DNA of 64,000 nucleotides, taken from positions 1 to 64,000 of the forward strand of contig CAVTIS010000010.1 of the NCBI GenBank assembly GCA_963734845.1. The letters run 5' to 3'. A model generated the notes under the pieces. That model worked only from the letters and a program-made list of their open reading frames with translations, had not been told where the DNA came from and made no database searches. This DNA is from JAKAVN01 sp963734845 (GTDB taxonomy: Bacteria > Desulfobacterota > Binatia > Binatales > Binataceae). This document shows, piece after piece, positions 26,307 to 35,044 of this stretch; positions within the stretch are counted from its first letter, which is position 1, and every line of letters starts with the position of its first letter. Made by a program: the position numbers and the translations under genes.

Positions 26307-27281
26307 ATGGATGTTCGCGGTTCCGGCGTGATCCGGATCGGCGTCTCCGCCTGTCTCTTGGGACAGGAGGTGCGCTTCGACGGCGGCCATAAGCGTAGCG
26401 ATTTCCTGACCGGCACGCTCGCCGGCTTCGTCGAATTTGTAGCGGTCTGCCCCGAGGTCGATATCGGCCTCGGCATCCCGCGCGAGAGTCTGCGGCTCAT
26501 CCGCAATGACAGCGGCGCAGTGCGGCTGGTTGCCAATAAAAGCGGCGCCGACCTGACCGACACGATGAGTGCGTACGCCGAGCGCCGCGCCGCGGCGTTG
26601 GAGCGCGAAGATCTTTCGGGCTACGTGCTTAAAAAGGATTCTCCAAGTTGCGGGATGGAGCGGGTGCGCATCTATGGACACGCCGGGATGCCCGCGCGCG
26701 ACGGGCGCGGTCTCTTCGCCGAAGCGCTAATCCGCCGCCTGCCCAATCTGCCGGTCGAAGAGGAGGGGCGCCTCAACGATCCGAATCTGCGCGAGAATTT
26801 TATCGAGCGCGTCTTCGCGTACCATCGGCTGCGCGCGCTGTTCGCTATGCGCAACCCCCGATGGACCGCCGGCGCGCTGGTGGCCTTTCACACCGCGCAC
26901 AAGCTCACCCTGATGGCGCATTCGCCGCGCGCCTATGCCGAGCTGGGACGGCTGGTCGCCGCTTCCAAACGCATCGAGCGCGCCGAGCTCTGCGAGCGCT
27001 ACTCGGCCGAGTTCATGGCGGCGATGAAGAAGCTCGCCACGCCGGCGCGCCACGTCAACGTGATGCAACATATCGCCGGTCACCTGCGTGACCGCTGCGA
27101 CGCCGATTCGCGCCGCGAGCTGATGGAAGTGATCAAGGAGTATCGGCGCGCAACCGTGCCGCTGGTGGTGCCCCTGACGCTGATTCGCCATTGGGTGCGG
27201 CGCTTCAATATCGCTTATCTCAAGGGTCAGACCTATCTCGAACCGCATCCGCGCGAGTTGATGCTGCGCAACCACGTGTGA
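26307..27281 (+). CDS. DUF523-DUF1722 (YbgA-like) protein
   Basis: A 324-aa two-domain protein. DUF523 occupies about residues 8-150 (IGVSACLLGQEVRFDGGHKR; KKDSPSCGMERVRIY), and DUF1722/YbgA the rest (ENFIERVFAYHRLRAL; FHTAHKLTLMAHSPRAY). The cysteines in SACLLG, AVCPEVDIGLG and SPSCG are conserved in DUF523 and suggest metal or cluster binding. YbgA is linked to photolyase genes in enterobacteria; no photolyase is here. Function unknown. Confidence 0.88.
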   Translation: MDVRGSGVIRIGVSACLLGQEVRFDGGHKRSDFLTGTLAGFVEFVAVCPEVDIGLGIPRESLRLIRNDSGAVRLVANKSGADLTDTMSAYAERRAAALEREDLSGYVLKKDSPSCGMERVRIYGHAGMPARDGRGLFAEALIRRLPNLPVEEEGRLNDPNLRENFIERVFAYHRLRALFAMRNPRWTAGALVAFHTAHKLTLMAHSPRAYAELGRLVAASKRIERAELCERYSAEFMAAMKKLATPARHVNVMQHIAGHLRDRCDADSRRELMEVIKEYRRATVPLVVPLTLIRHWVRRFNIAYLKGQTYLEPHPRELMLRNHV

Positions 27282-27415
27282 GAGCAACCCGCCGCAGCGC
27301 TTGTCAGCGGCAATCGCGCCGTAGTACAGGGAGCCTTGGACGGACCTATATCAACTCGTGTCGCAATTCGCGCCGCGCGGCGCGGCGAAGCGGCGCGCGC
27401 AGGGGGCATCGCATC

Positions 27416-28300
27416 ATGAAAATTGGACTTTTCGCCGTCGTCTCGGGACGGGTCGGTGGAATGGCGGTGATGAAGGCGCTCGCGCAAAATGCCGAGCGCG
27501 CCGGGTTTTCGACCTTATGGGCGCCCGAGCACGTGGTGCTGCTCGATTCCTATGCCTCGCGCTATCCCTACCGCGACGACGGCACCCTGCCCGCGCCGTC
27601 CGACGCGCCGATTCCCGATCCGTTCCTGACCTTGTGCACGATGGCCTCGGTGACGGCGAAGATTCGCCTCGCCACCGGAATCTGCCTGGTGCCCGAACAC
27701 AATCCGCTGGTGCTGGCGAAGGTGGTCGCGACGCTCGACTCGCTGAGCGAAGGACGCTTTATGTTGGGCGTCGGCGTGGGATGGCTGGAGGAGGAGTTTC
27801 GCGCGCTCGGCATCCCATGGGAGCGGCGCGCGCAGCGCACCCGCGAGTATGTCGAGGCGATGCGCCGGCTGTGGGGCGACGCGCTCAGCTCTTACAAGGG
27901 CGAGTTCGTGAATTTCGAAAACGTCCGCAGCTTTCCCAAGCCCATGCGCGGCGCCGACTTGCCGATCTTCTTCGGCGGCGAGAGCGGCCCGGCGCTCCGC
28001 CGCGTCGCCGAGTACGGCAACGGATGGTGCGGCTTCAATCTCGGCCCAGGCGAGGCGGCGGACAAGATTCGTCGGATCGAGTCGCTGCTCAAATCGAACG
28101 GCCGCAAGCGATCCGACGTGGAGCTGGCGGTCTCGCCCTACACCAAGCCGATAACGACCGACGATCTTGCGCGCTACCGCGACGCTGGCGTCGACGAGGT
28201 CGTGGTGGTCAACATGCGCGCGCCACGCACGCCCGAGGAAGCCGCCAAGGGCGTCGAGGAAGCGGCGCGCAAGTGGATCGACGCGGCCGCAAAACTCTAA
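27416..28300 (+). CDS. LLM-class F420-dependent oxidoreductase
   Basis: A 294-aa luciferase-like TIM-barrel protein: KIGLFAVVSGRVGGMAV, TLWAPEHVVLLDSYASRYPY, LATGICLVPEHNPLVLAK, EGRFMLGVGVGWLEEEF and a late DEVVVVNMRAPRT. This pattern is typical of the TIGR03619 F420-dependent subgroup. It would reduce or oxidise an unknown organic substrate with F420 or FMN. ATG 27416 is chosen because homologues begin MKIGLF; the upstream extension is not protein-like. Confidence 0.85.
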   Translation: MKIGLFAVVSGRVGGMAVMKALAQNAERAGFSTLWAPEHVVLLDSYASRYPYRDDGTLPAPSDAPIPDPFLTLCTMASVTAKIRLATGICLVPEHNPLVLAKVVATLDSLSEGRFMLGVGVGWLEEEFRALGIPWERRAQRTREYVEAMRRLWGDALSSYKGEFVNFENVRSFPKPMRGADLPIFFGGESGPALRRVAEYGNGWCGFNLGPGEAADKIRRIESLLKSNGRKRSDVELAVSPYTKPITTDDLARYRDAGVDEVVVVNMRAPRTPEEAAKGVEEAARKWIDAAAKL

Positions 28301-28446
28301 AGTCGTCCAACTGCTTCCCTTGCTGCAAATCGCACGCGATATCGCGCATTGAAGCCACGGGTGTTGCTTGTGCGCCAGCAATCTCTAAGGTTGAAGAGCC
28401 GCCTGCGTGAGGTGGCCAATCCAGGAACGGAAGGTGGAAGCGGCAG

Positions 28447-28638
28447 ATGGCGTTTGTGAGGCTTAATAAAGGTGGGCAATCAGTCTGGATCAACAGCGAC
28501 CGTATCGCGTACTTCGAGGGGATCGAGTCGCTCGCGCAGGACGGATCGAAGCGGTTGGAAACCAGGGTTTGCTTCGACAGCGAGATGAGCGTCGTCGTCG
28601 ATGAACCGGTTGAGCAGCTCAGACACAGATTTCAGTAA
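28447..28638 (+). CDS. Small hypothetical protein, 63 aa, FlbD-like in outline
   Basis: Starts MAFVRLNKGGQSVWINSDRI and continues with an acidic strand-rich segment. The arrangement (RLN-G, INSDRIAYFE, then VVVDEPVEQL) recalls flagellar FlbD-type small proteins, but there are no flagellar genes nearby, so I do not assign that role. Spacing to the LLM gene is 146 bases. Confidence 0.5.
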   Translation: MAFVRLNKGGQSVWINSDRIAYFEGIESLAQDGSKRLETRVCFDSEMSVVVDEPVEQLRHRFQ

Positions 28639-28785
28639 CGCATTAGGCAGGTAAATTGACTCTCCGGCGCGGAGTCAGATTTCGATTGTAGCTCCTACGG
28701 CCACGCGCAGCGAGCCCTACGCGCGTTTGGCCTGCCCGCGGACGGGCGGCCATCTTCCTCTCAGCGAGGCGGCGGATGATAGATC
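28639..28785. other. Spacer with no gene seen
   Basis: About 150 bases between the 63-aa gene and the stop of the small secreted ORF on the other strand. I see no terminator with a T-run and no RNA. Confidence 0.4.
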
Positions 28786-28986
28786 TCAATCGTCTGCGTC
28801 TGGTAACAGGTTCGTATATATACGCGACCTTGGCTCCGCCTTAAGGACTCCCGTCTGCCTAAAGATTCCTTCGAGCGCACGGTCGGCGGTTTTCGCCGGC
28901 GCAGCGTTAGCGGTTCGGCAAACGATCACCGCGATCGCGAAGACCAGCGCGGCGCGGATTACGAAACCGAGAAACTTTGCAGGCAT
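28786..28986 (-). CDS. Possible small secreted protein downstream of metG
   Basis: A 66-aa ORF beginning MPAKFLGFVIRAALVFAIAV, a good signal peptide ending near ANAA, then a 37-residue mature part (ALEGIFRQTGVLKAEPRSR). It is 28 bases after metG on the same strand. No ribosome site is visible before its ATG, so this call rests on the signal peptide alone. Confidence 0.4.
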   Translation of the reverse strand: MPAKFLGFVIRAALVFAIAVIVCRTANAAPAKTADRALEGIFRQTGVLKAEPRSRIYTNLLPDADD

Positions 28987-29014
28987 AAGGAGCCCACGCC
29001 CGGGCCCCCAACTC

Positions 29015-30562
29015 TCAGGTGCGTTCGGTCTTGTCGATCCGCGGAAAGAGCGCGACCGGCGGCTTGACGCGATCGCCTGGCTTGAGGCCCGCGCCAAACG
29101 GCGCATCCGCCGCCGTTTCATCGACGCCGAGCAATTCAAGTAGCTTCGCGGCCTGACGCGGCATGAAGGGCTCCAGCGTGGCGGCGATCACGCGCAACCC
29201 CTCGAGCAGGTTGACCAGTATCTGCGCAACGCGCGGCAGCCTGGCCGGGTCCTTGGCGAGCGTGAAGGGCGAGGTCGCGACGATATACTTGTTCGCCGCA
29301 TCCAGCACCTGCCAGACCGCGTCGAGTCCGCGATTGAACGCGAGCTCGTCCTCCTGGGCGCCGGCGCGCGCTGGCATCGCGCTAAACGCCTCGGTCAGGG
29401 TGCGATCTATTTCCTCGCCGCCCGCGCCGGGCGTCGCCGTGATCTCGCCCTGGAAATACCGCGACGCCATCGCGAGCACCCGGCTGCTTAAATTGCCGAG
29501 GTCGTTAGCCAGTTCCGCGTTGTAGCGCTCGACCAGCCGCTCCTCGGAAAAATCGCCGTCCAGGCCGTAGACCACTTCCCGCATCAGGAAATAGCGCAGC
29601 ACGTCGGCGCCGAAAGCCTGCTCGTACGAGACCGGGTCGCGCACGTTGCCCGAACTCTTGGACATCCGCGCGCCGGCAAAATTGAGCCATCCGTGCACGT
29701 TAAGGTGCTTGAACAGCGGCAGCCCGGCCGCAAGCAGGATCGGCGGCCAGTACACCGCGTGGGTCTTAAGAATATCCTTGCCGATAAAATGCTCGGTGTG
29801 GGGCCACACCTTCTCGACGAAGTCGGGATCGTTGGTCGCCGGATGGCTCACGTATGCCCAGAACGCGTCGTACCAGACGTAAGTGACGTAGTTGGAATCG
29901 AACGGCAGCTCGATTCCCCAATCCAGCCGGGCCTTGGGCCGCGAGATGCAGAGATCGGTCAGCGGCTCGGAGAGCATGTTGAGCGCCTCTTTGCGGTAGC
30001 GCTCGGGCCGGATGAAATCGGGATTGCGCCGGATGTGCTCGAGCACCTGCTCGCGGTATTTCTCGATCCGCAGGAAGTAATTGCCCTCGCTGATAAGCTC
30101 GACCGGGCGGTTGTGCGTGGGACAGACGTTGCCGGGCAGCAGTTCTTTTTCGGTATAGAAGCGCTCGCAATCGACGCAGTAGAGTCCCTCGTAGTCGCGA
30201 AAGTAGATGTCGCCGCGCGCGTGCGTGCGCCGCAACATCTCCTGCACCCACTTCTGATGGACCTCGTCGGTGGTGCGCACCCAATAATCGTAGCTGACGC
30301 CGAGGCCGCGGAACGCCTCGTCGAACAGCGCGCTCATCTTGTCGGTATAGGCCTGCGGTTTGAGCCCCTGGGCCAGCGCGGCGCGCCGAATCTTGTCGCC
30401 ATGTTCGTCGGTGCCGCTTAAGAAGCTTACGTTTTCGCGCCCCAGCTTGCGCCGCTGGTAGCGCGCGAAAACGTCCGCCGCGAGCGCTTCATAGGCGCTG
30501 CCGACGTGCGGCGTGCCGTTGCAATAGAAAATCGCGGTCGTGATGTGAATGCGCTCAGCCAT
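29015..30562 (-). CDS. metG: Methionyl-tRNA synthetase
   Basis: A 515-aa class I synthetase. The HIGH-equivalent is PHVGSAYEAL, the KMSKS-equivalent is ARMSKSSGNVRDP, and zinc ligands are in YCVDCERFY...NVCPTHNRP. It charges tRNA-Met. The protein ends shortly after the anticodon-binding domain, without the C-terminal tRNA-binding (EMAP-like) dimerisation domain of longer MetG. ATG 30562 gives the conserved IHITTAIFYCNG start. Last main gene of the prepilin peptidase-tmk-holB-ricT-metG block. Confidence 0.95.
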   Translation of the reverse strand: MAERIHITTAIFYCNGTPHVGSAYEALAADVFARYQRRKLGRENVSFLSGTDEHGDKIRRAALAQGLKPQAYTDKMSALFDEAFRGLGVSYDYWVRTTDEVHQKWVQEMLRRTHARGDIYFRDYEGLYCVDCERFYTEKELLPGNVCPTHNRPVELISEGNYFLRIEKYREQVLEHIRRNPDFIRPERYRKEALNMLSEPLTDLCISRPKARLDWGIELPFDSNYVTYVWYDAFWAYVSHPATNDPDFVEKVWPHTEHFIGKDILKTHAVYWPPILLAAGLPLFKHLNVHGWLNFAGARMSKSSGNVRDPVSYEQAFGADVLRYFLMREVVYGLDGDFSEERLVERYNAELANDLGNLSSRVLAMASRYFQGEITATPGAGGEEIDRTLTEAFSAMPARAGAQEDELAFNRGLDAVWQVLDAANKYIVATSPFTLAKDPARLPRVAQILVNLLEGLRVIAATLEPFMPRQAAKLLELLGVDETAADAPFGAGLKPGDRVKPPVALFPRIDKTERT

Positions 30563-30653
30563 CTGCGGATGCGGTTTCCTGCCCCGATCCGCACGCATCA
30601 TGCACACGCGTGGGAAGCGGGCTTCCGATGCTACTGGTCCGGGACGGGGCGGC

Positions 30654-31505
30654 TCAAGCCTGCGGGCGCGCGTCCACCAGATCCTGCAGCGCGGCCTCGA
30701 CCACTCCGCCGTCCTCGTCGCGCTGGATCAGTACCGTCTGCTTGAGGATGTTCTGGCGCAGCACCTTGCCGTCGCCCTTGACCGATTGCACGCGTTTGCC
30801 GACGTTGGGCAGGCCGCGCCGCAGTTCGAGGTAGGTCGAATACTCATAGCGCAGGCAGCATTTCAGCCGCCCGCACATCCCAGCCAGCCGCGACGGATTG
30901 AGCGCGAGGCCCTGCTCGCGCGCCATCTTGACCGTGATCGCCTCGAAATCGCGCAGCCACGACGAGCAGCACAGCTCGCGCCCGCACGGGCCCACCGCGC
31001 CCGTCACCTTGGTCTCATCGCGCGCGCCGATCTGTTTCATCTCGACCCGCACGCGCAGCGTGTTGGCGAGGTCGCGCACCAAGTCACGAAAATCGATTCG
31101 GTTCTCGGCGGTGAAATAGAACACCGCCTTGCGCCCGTCGAGCATGTAATCGACGCTGATAAGCTTCATCGTCAGGTTACGCTCGCGGATGCGATGCAGG
31201 CACAAGCGCCGCGCCGCCGCCTCGCGGTCGATATTTTCCGTCTCGTTATCGACATCGCCCGCTTCGGCCAGCCGCAGCACCGGGCGGAGCGTGCGCAGGT
31301 CGAGCGTGCGCGCCGGTTCATGCGGCTCCGCCTCGACGGTCCCGATCCGTACGCCGGCCTCGCCCTCGACCACCACGCGGTCGCCGCGCTTGAGCGTCAG
31401 GCCGCCGGCCAGGAAATTGTACAGGTGGCCGATCGCAAGAAAGCTGACCGCGACAATCCGCGGCAGTTCCGGAGCGCCTGCGAACGGGTCGATCTGGTCG
31501 GACAC
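30654..31505 (-). CDS. PSP1-domain protein (YaaT/RicT family)
   Basis: A 283-aa protein with the paired cysteine motifs of the family, VGPCGRELCCSSW and GMCGRLKCCLRYE. In Bacillus subtilis RicT joins RicA and RicF in a Fe-S complex that affects RNase Y activity; those partners are not in this window. GTG 31505 has GGAG 7 bases upstream and overlaps the holB stop (TAGTG). The order tmk-holB-ricT-metG is also seen in Firmicutes, an old conserved neighbourhood. Confidence 0.9.
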   Translation of the reverse strand: MSDQIDPFAGAPELPRIVAVSFLAIGHLYNFLAGGLTLKRGDRVVVEGEAGVRIGTVEAEPHEPARTLDLRTLRPVLRLAEAGDVDNETENIDREAAARRLCLHRIRERNLTMKLISVDYMLDGRKAVFYFTAENRIDFRDLVRDLANTLRVRVEMKQIGARDETKVTGAVGPCGRELCCSSWLRDFEAITVKMAREQGLALNPSRLAGMCGRLKCCLRYEYSTYLELRRGLPNVGKRVQSVKGDGKVLRQNILKQTVLIQRDEDGGVVEAALQDLVDARPQA

Positions 31506-32587
31506 TACTGGCTCCTTAATGCGTCGCCCACCGTCATCCACCATTGCTCGGCCTGCATGCGCGGATTCGCCATCTCATTGATCGCGCCGGCCGCCTCGAC
31601 CGCGCCTTTCAGGCTCACAAGCAGCGCGTCGAGGGCAAAACCTTCGGCCATCTTTGTCATCGTGGCGGTGACTTCGGGCGCCGCCGCGGCCGGCGGCGTC
31701 CGCAGCAACTTGAGACACAGTATTTCCTCAAGCACCCGCGCGATCAACTCGAAGTTCTCGGCCGCCTGCTCGCGGCTGGCGAAAAATTCCTGCGCCAGCG
31801 CCTGGGCCTGGGCGAAGTCCAGGCGCCGCGCTCCGCCGAGCGCGCCCAACAACTCGCGGATCGGCGGCTCGGCGCCGTCCGCCAGCTTAAGGGCGCGGCC
31901 GGCGCTCCCGCGCCCCAGGCGCGCGAGCGCCCCGGCGCGCTCGGCGTCCACGCCGGCGCGCGCGCTTACGATTGCCTCGATATCGCCCACGTCCAGCGGC
32001 GCGAAACGCACCAGCCGCAGGCGCGAGCGTACCGTGTCGAGCAGCGCGCGCTCGCTCTCGGCGACCATGAAGATGATCGCATGGCCGGGCGGTTCCTCCA
32101 GCGTCTTGAGCAGCGCATTCTGGGCCGGGATGCCGAGCGTCTCGGCGTCGTCGATAATCGCCACGCGCCGTGCGCCGCGGCTTGGCCGCGTGCCCAGCCG
32201 CGCGATCAGCTGGCGCACCTGCTCGATCAGCACCTCGCTTCGGCCTTCGGCGCGCGCAAGGCCGGTGAAGTCCGGATGCATCCCGCCCGCGACCTGCACG
32301 CACGACGCGCAACACTCGCATCGCGCCGCCGCGCTCGCGCCCGCTGCGGCGCGGCCTCGACGAGCCGATTTTCCCGCCTCGCGCACAGGGCAATTCTCCA
32401 CCCGGCAACAGAAGCCGGGACCGGGCGCGCGTTCGCACAAGAGCGCATGCGCGAAGCCGCGCGCTACCATCGCCTTGCCCACCCCGCGTGGGCCCGCCAG
32501 CAGGTAGGCATGAGAAGGACGGGAGAGAAGTTCGGCGTTCAGCCGCTCGATCGTTTCGCGATTGCCGCGCACGCCGTCGAGCGGCAT
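31505..32587 (-). CDS. holB: DNA polymerase III subunit delta prime
   Basis: A 360-aa clamp-loader subunit. Walker-A-like GPRGVGKAMVARGF, Walker-B region RRVAIIDDAETL, sensor segment NALLKTLEEPPGHAIIFMV. The zinc module is expanded: cysteines in GFCCRVENCPV and CECCASC are separated by about 25 Arg/Ala/Gly-rich residues, so the module is longer than usual. It overlaps tmk by one base (TGATG) and ricT by one base, so translation is coupled. Confidence 0.9.
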   Translation of the reverse strand: MPLDGVRGNRETIERLNAELLSRPSHAYLLAGPRGVGKAMVARGFAHALLCERAPGPGFCCRVENCPVREAGKSARRGRAAAGASAAARCECCASCVQVAGGMHPDFTGLARAEGRSEVLIEQVRQLIARLGTRPSRGARRVAIIDDAETLGIPAQNALLKTLEEPPGHAIIFMVAESERALLDTVRSRLRLVRFAPLDVGDIEAIVSARAGVDAERAGALARLGRGSAGRALKLADGAEPPIRELLGALGGARRLDFAQAQALAQEFFASREQAAENFELIARVLEEILCLKLLRTPPAAAAPEVTATMTKMAEGFALDALLVSLKGAVEAAGAINEMANPRMQAEQWWMTVGDALRSQ

Positions 32588-33225
32588 CAGTGGCCCACCA
32601 ACCGCTCGACCGCGATCAAGATCTCGGTGCTGACGGTGGCAAGCTCGCGCGTAGAGTCGATGACCGTGACCCGGGCCGGCTCGGCGCGCGCGATAGTCAT
32701 GAAGCCCTCGCGCACCCGGCGATGGAATTCCACCTGCTCGCCCTCAAAACGGTCGTAGCCGCGCACGTCGCCGCGCGCGCGGGCGCGCGTGCGCACCAGG
32801 CCGATCTCAACCGGACAGTCGAGTACGATCGTGAGCGCGGGCCGGATACCGTCGCTGGCGAGCCGGTTGAGCTCATCAACCAGCTTGAGATCGAAGCCGC
32901 GGCCATGGCCCTGGTAGGCAGTGGTCGAATCGGAGTAACGGTCGGATATAACGATCTCGCCCGCTTCCAGAGCGGGGCGCAATTTTTCACGCACGTGCTG
33001 CGCGCGGTCGGCCAGCACCAGCAAAAGCTCGGAGGCAACGCCCAGCGAGACCGCCGGATCGAGGAAGATCGCGCGGATCGCCTCGCCCGCGCGCGTGCCA
33101 CCGGGCTCGTGGGTGAGCGTCACGTGCCGGCCGCGCCGGCGCAGTTCGTCGGCCAAAATCGCCGCCTGGGTGGTCTTGCCCGAGCCCTCGACGCCCTCGA
33201 GCGTGATGAAGATACCGGCCGCCAT
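32587..33225 (-). CDS. tmk: Thymidylate kinase
   Basis: A 212-aa kinase converting dTMP to dTDP. P-loop EGVEGSGKTTQA, DR motif SDRYSDSTTAYQG, and the TMP site around THEPGGTRAGE. A Lys/Arg-rich lid (TRARARGDVRGYDRFE) follows. It sits between the prepilin peptidase gene and holB with overlapping stops and starts. Nothing unusual. Confidence 0.95.
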   Translation of the reverse strand: MAAGIFITLEGVEGSGKTTQAAILADELRRRGRHVTLTHEPGGTRAGEAIRAIFLDPAVSLGVASELLLVLADRAQHVREKLRPALEAGEIVISDRYSDSTTAYQGHGRGFDLKLVDELNRLASDGIRPALTIVLDCPVEIGLVRTRARARGDVRGYDRFEGEQVEFHRRVREGFMTIARAEPARVTVIDSTRELATVSTEILIAVERLVGH

Positions 33226-34241
33226 CAGCGCGATAGATACCAGCTTGCCAGCTGTGGTTGAAAGAGCGCGTAGAAACCGGCCGCGATCGACAGGAAGGGT
33301 CCGAACGGCACCGCGGTCGCGAGCAGCGCGTGCTCCTCGTTTTCCGCTGCCGCACTGTCGGGCGCCCGCGAATCGATTGATACCGCCGCTGGCTCGTCGG
33401 CCTGTGATACCGCCGCTCGCTCGTCGGCTTGTGATACCGCCGCTGGCTCGTCGGCCTGTGATACCGCCGCTACCGCTTCGGCTCGCATACCGGCGGCGCT
33501 GGCCGCTGTGGACGCCGGAGGAGAGACAGTCTCACGCATGCCCGGCGGCAATTCGGGCGCGTCTGTGGGAGTTCCGAACAGTCCGATCGCGAGCCCGCCA
33601 AACGATCCCAGGAGCGCACCAAAGAACAGCGTGAACAGCACGCCCTGCCATCCCAGGAACGCGCCCACCATCGCGAGCAAAAATACGTCGCCCAGGCCTA
33701 CGCCCTCCTGTTTGCGCACCAGCTGGTAAACATAGCCGGTCACGAACAAGACCCCGCCGCCGGCGGCTATCCCGATGAGCGAGCTTTTCCATCCGACCTC
33801 CGGCATGAATAGCGCGGCCAGCACAAAACCAACCGGAACGCCGGGAAACGTGATCAGGTTCGGGATAAGCCGCCAGTCGTAATCGACCAGCGAGGAGATG
33901 AGCAGCGCGGTGATAAAGATGAAGCGCGAAACGGCGTCGCCCAGCGGAAAATTCGCGAACAGGTAGAGCGCGGCCAGCGCGAGCGCAAGTTCGCCGCCGA
34001 GATGGCGCGCGCGAATCGGCGCCCCGCACATCACGCAGCGCCCGCGTGTGGCGAGGTAGGCGAAGATCGGGACGTTGGCCCACCACGGGACCGGACGCTC
34101 GCAGCTTTCGCAGAATGACCGCGGCGTCGCGATCGAGATGTCGCGCGGCAGACGATAAGCGACCGTCACCGCAAAGCTGCCCACGCACGCTCCCAGGGCC
34201 AGCGCTGCCACATCGCCAATAATCGCAGGAACCTGTTCCAT
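33225..34241 (-). CDS. Prepilin peptidase (type IV leader peptidase/N-methyltransferase)
   Basis: A 338-aa membrane protease (PilD/GspO family). The cytoplasmic zinc loop has CESCERPVPWWANVPI and CVMCGAPI. The catalytic aspartates are in LVDYDWRLIPN and the GVGLGD motif. It cleaves and methylates type IV pilins and pseudopilins. Unlike typical members it carries a hydrophilic insertion of about 75 residues before the last helix, part of it a threefold AVSQADEPA repeat. The stop is adjacent to tmk, so it leads the operon tmk-holB-ricT-metG. Confidence 0.9.
   Translation of the reverse strand: MEQVPAIIGDVAALALGACVGSFAVTVAYRLPRDISIATPRSFCESCERPVPWWANVPIFAYLATRGRCVMCGAPIRARHLGGELALALAALYLFANFPLGDAVSRFIFITALLISSLVDYDWRLIPNLITFPGVPVGFVLAALFMPEVGWKSSLIGIAAGGGVLFVTGYVYQLVRKQEGVGLGDVFLLAMVGAFLGWQGVLFTLFFGALLGSFGGLAIGLFGTPTDAPELPPGMRETVSPPASTAASAAGMRAEAVAAVSQADEPAAVSQADERAAVSQADEPAAVSIDSRAPDSAAAENEEHALLATAVPFGPFLSIAAGFYALFQPQLASWYLSR
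33379..33472 (-). repeat. 27-bp tandem repeat inside the prepilin peptidase gene
   Basis: Units at 33379-33405, 33406-33432 and 33433-33459, plus a 13-base partial copy, each read on the minus strand as nine residues of the AVSQADEPA type. Units 1 and 3 are identical; unit 2 differs at two positions. The length is a multiple of three, so copy-number change would keep the frame. Confidence 0.85.
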
Positions 34242-34413
34242 CGCCCCCCGTCCTGATCTTCCGCATCCGCCGCCGGGTATTTTATGGTTCCCGCGCGCGC
34301 GCCGCCAGCAGCAGCGCCCCGTGTCGCTGGCACCGCGCGCGTTCCCATCGCGCGGCTAATTCGCTATGGTTCGGCCAAACTGCGCGCGCCAAACTGCGTC
34401 GGCACGGCTAACG

Positions 34414-35016
34414 ATGCAACAGGAACCCCTGGAATTCTGGTTCGAGTTCGCCAGCACCTACTCATATCTCGCGGCTTCACGAATCGAAGAGGCCGCGGCC
34501 GCCGCCGGCGTGCGGGTGCGATGGCGTCCGTTTCTGCTCGGCCCGATTTTCGTGTCTCAAGGATGGGGCGATTCGCCATTCAACATCTATCCTTTGAAAG
34601 GCCGCTACATGTGGCGCGACATGGAGCGGCTGTGCGAGAAATACGAACTGCCGTTTCGTCGCCCGCGCAAGTTTCCGCGCAGCGGACTGCTCGCCGCGCG
34701 CGTCGCCTGCATGGCGGCCGAAGAGCCCTGGTGCCCGCGCTTCGTGCGCGCCGTCTATCGCGCCAACTTTGCCGAGGACCGCGAGATTTCGCAGACCGAG
34801 ACCATCGCGGAGATCCTCGCCACCGTCGGCCAGTCTCCGCGCGAGGTGCTCACGCGCGCGGAATCGCCGGAGAACAAGCAGCGTCTGCGCGAGCAGAATC
34901 AGTGGGCAGTCGTGCATGGCATCTTCGGCGCGCCGACGATGCTCGCCGGCAAGGAACTGTTCTGGGGTAACGACCGCCTCGAAGACGCGATCGCATTTCA
35001 CCTGCGCTCGCAATAG
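34414..35016 (+). CDS. DsbA-family 2-hydroxychromene-2-carboxylate isomerase-like protein
   Basis: A 200-aa thioredoxin/GST-kappa-fold protein: EFWFEFASTYSYLAASRIEE at the N terminus with the catalytic Ser region, and VVHGIFGAPTMLAGKELFWG at the C terminus, as in HCCA isomerases. These use glutathione and act in naphthalene-type degradation, but many members have unrelated substrates. ATG 34414 is used because homologues start just before the first strand. It is a lone plus-strand gene between two minus-strand operons. Confidence 0.85.
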   Translation: MQQEPLEFWFEFASTYSYLAASRIEEAAAAAGVRVRWRPFLLGPIFVSQGWGDSPFNIYPLKGRYMWRDMERLCEKYELPFRRPRKFPRSGLLAARVACMAAEEPWCPRFVRAVYRANFAEDREISQTETIAEILATVGQSPREVLTRAESPENKQRLREQNQWAVVHGIFGAPTMLAGKELFWGNDRLEDAIAFHLRSQ

Positions 35017-35044
35017 ATCGACGCCAGGTAGCTGCGCGCGCTCG

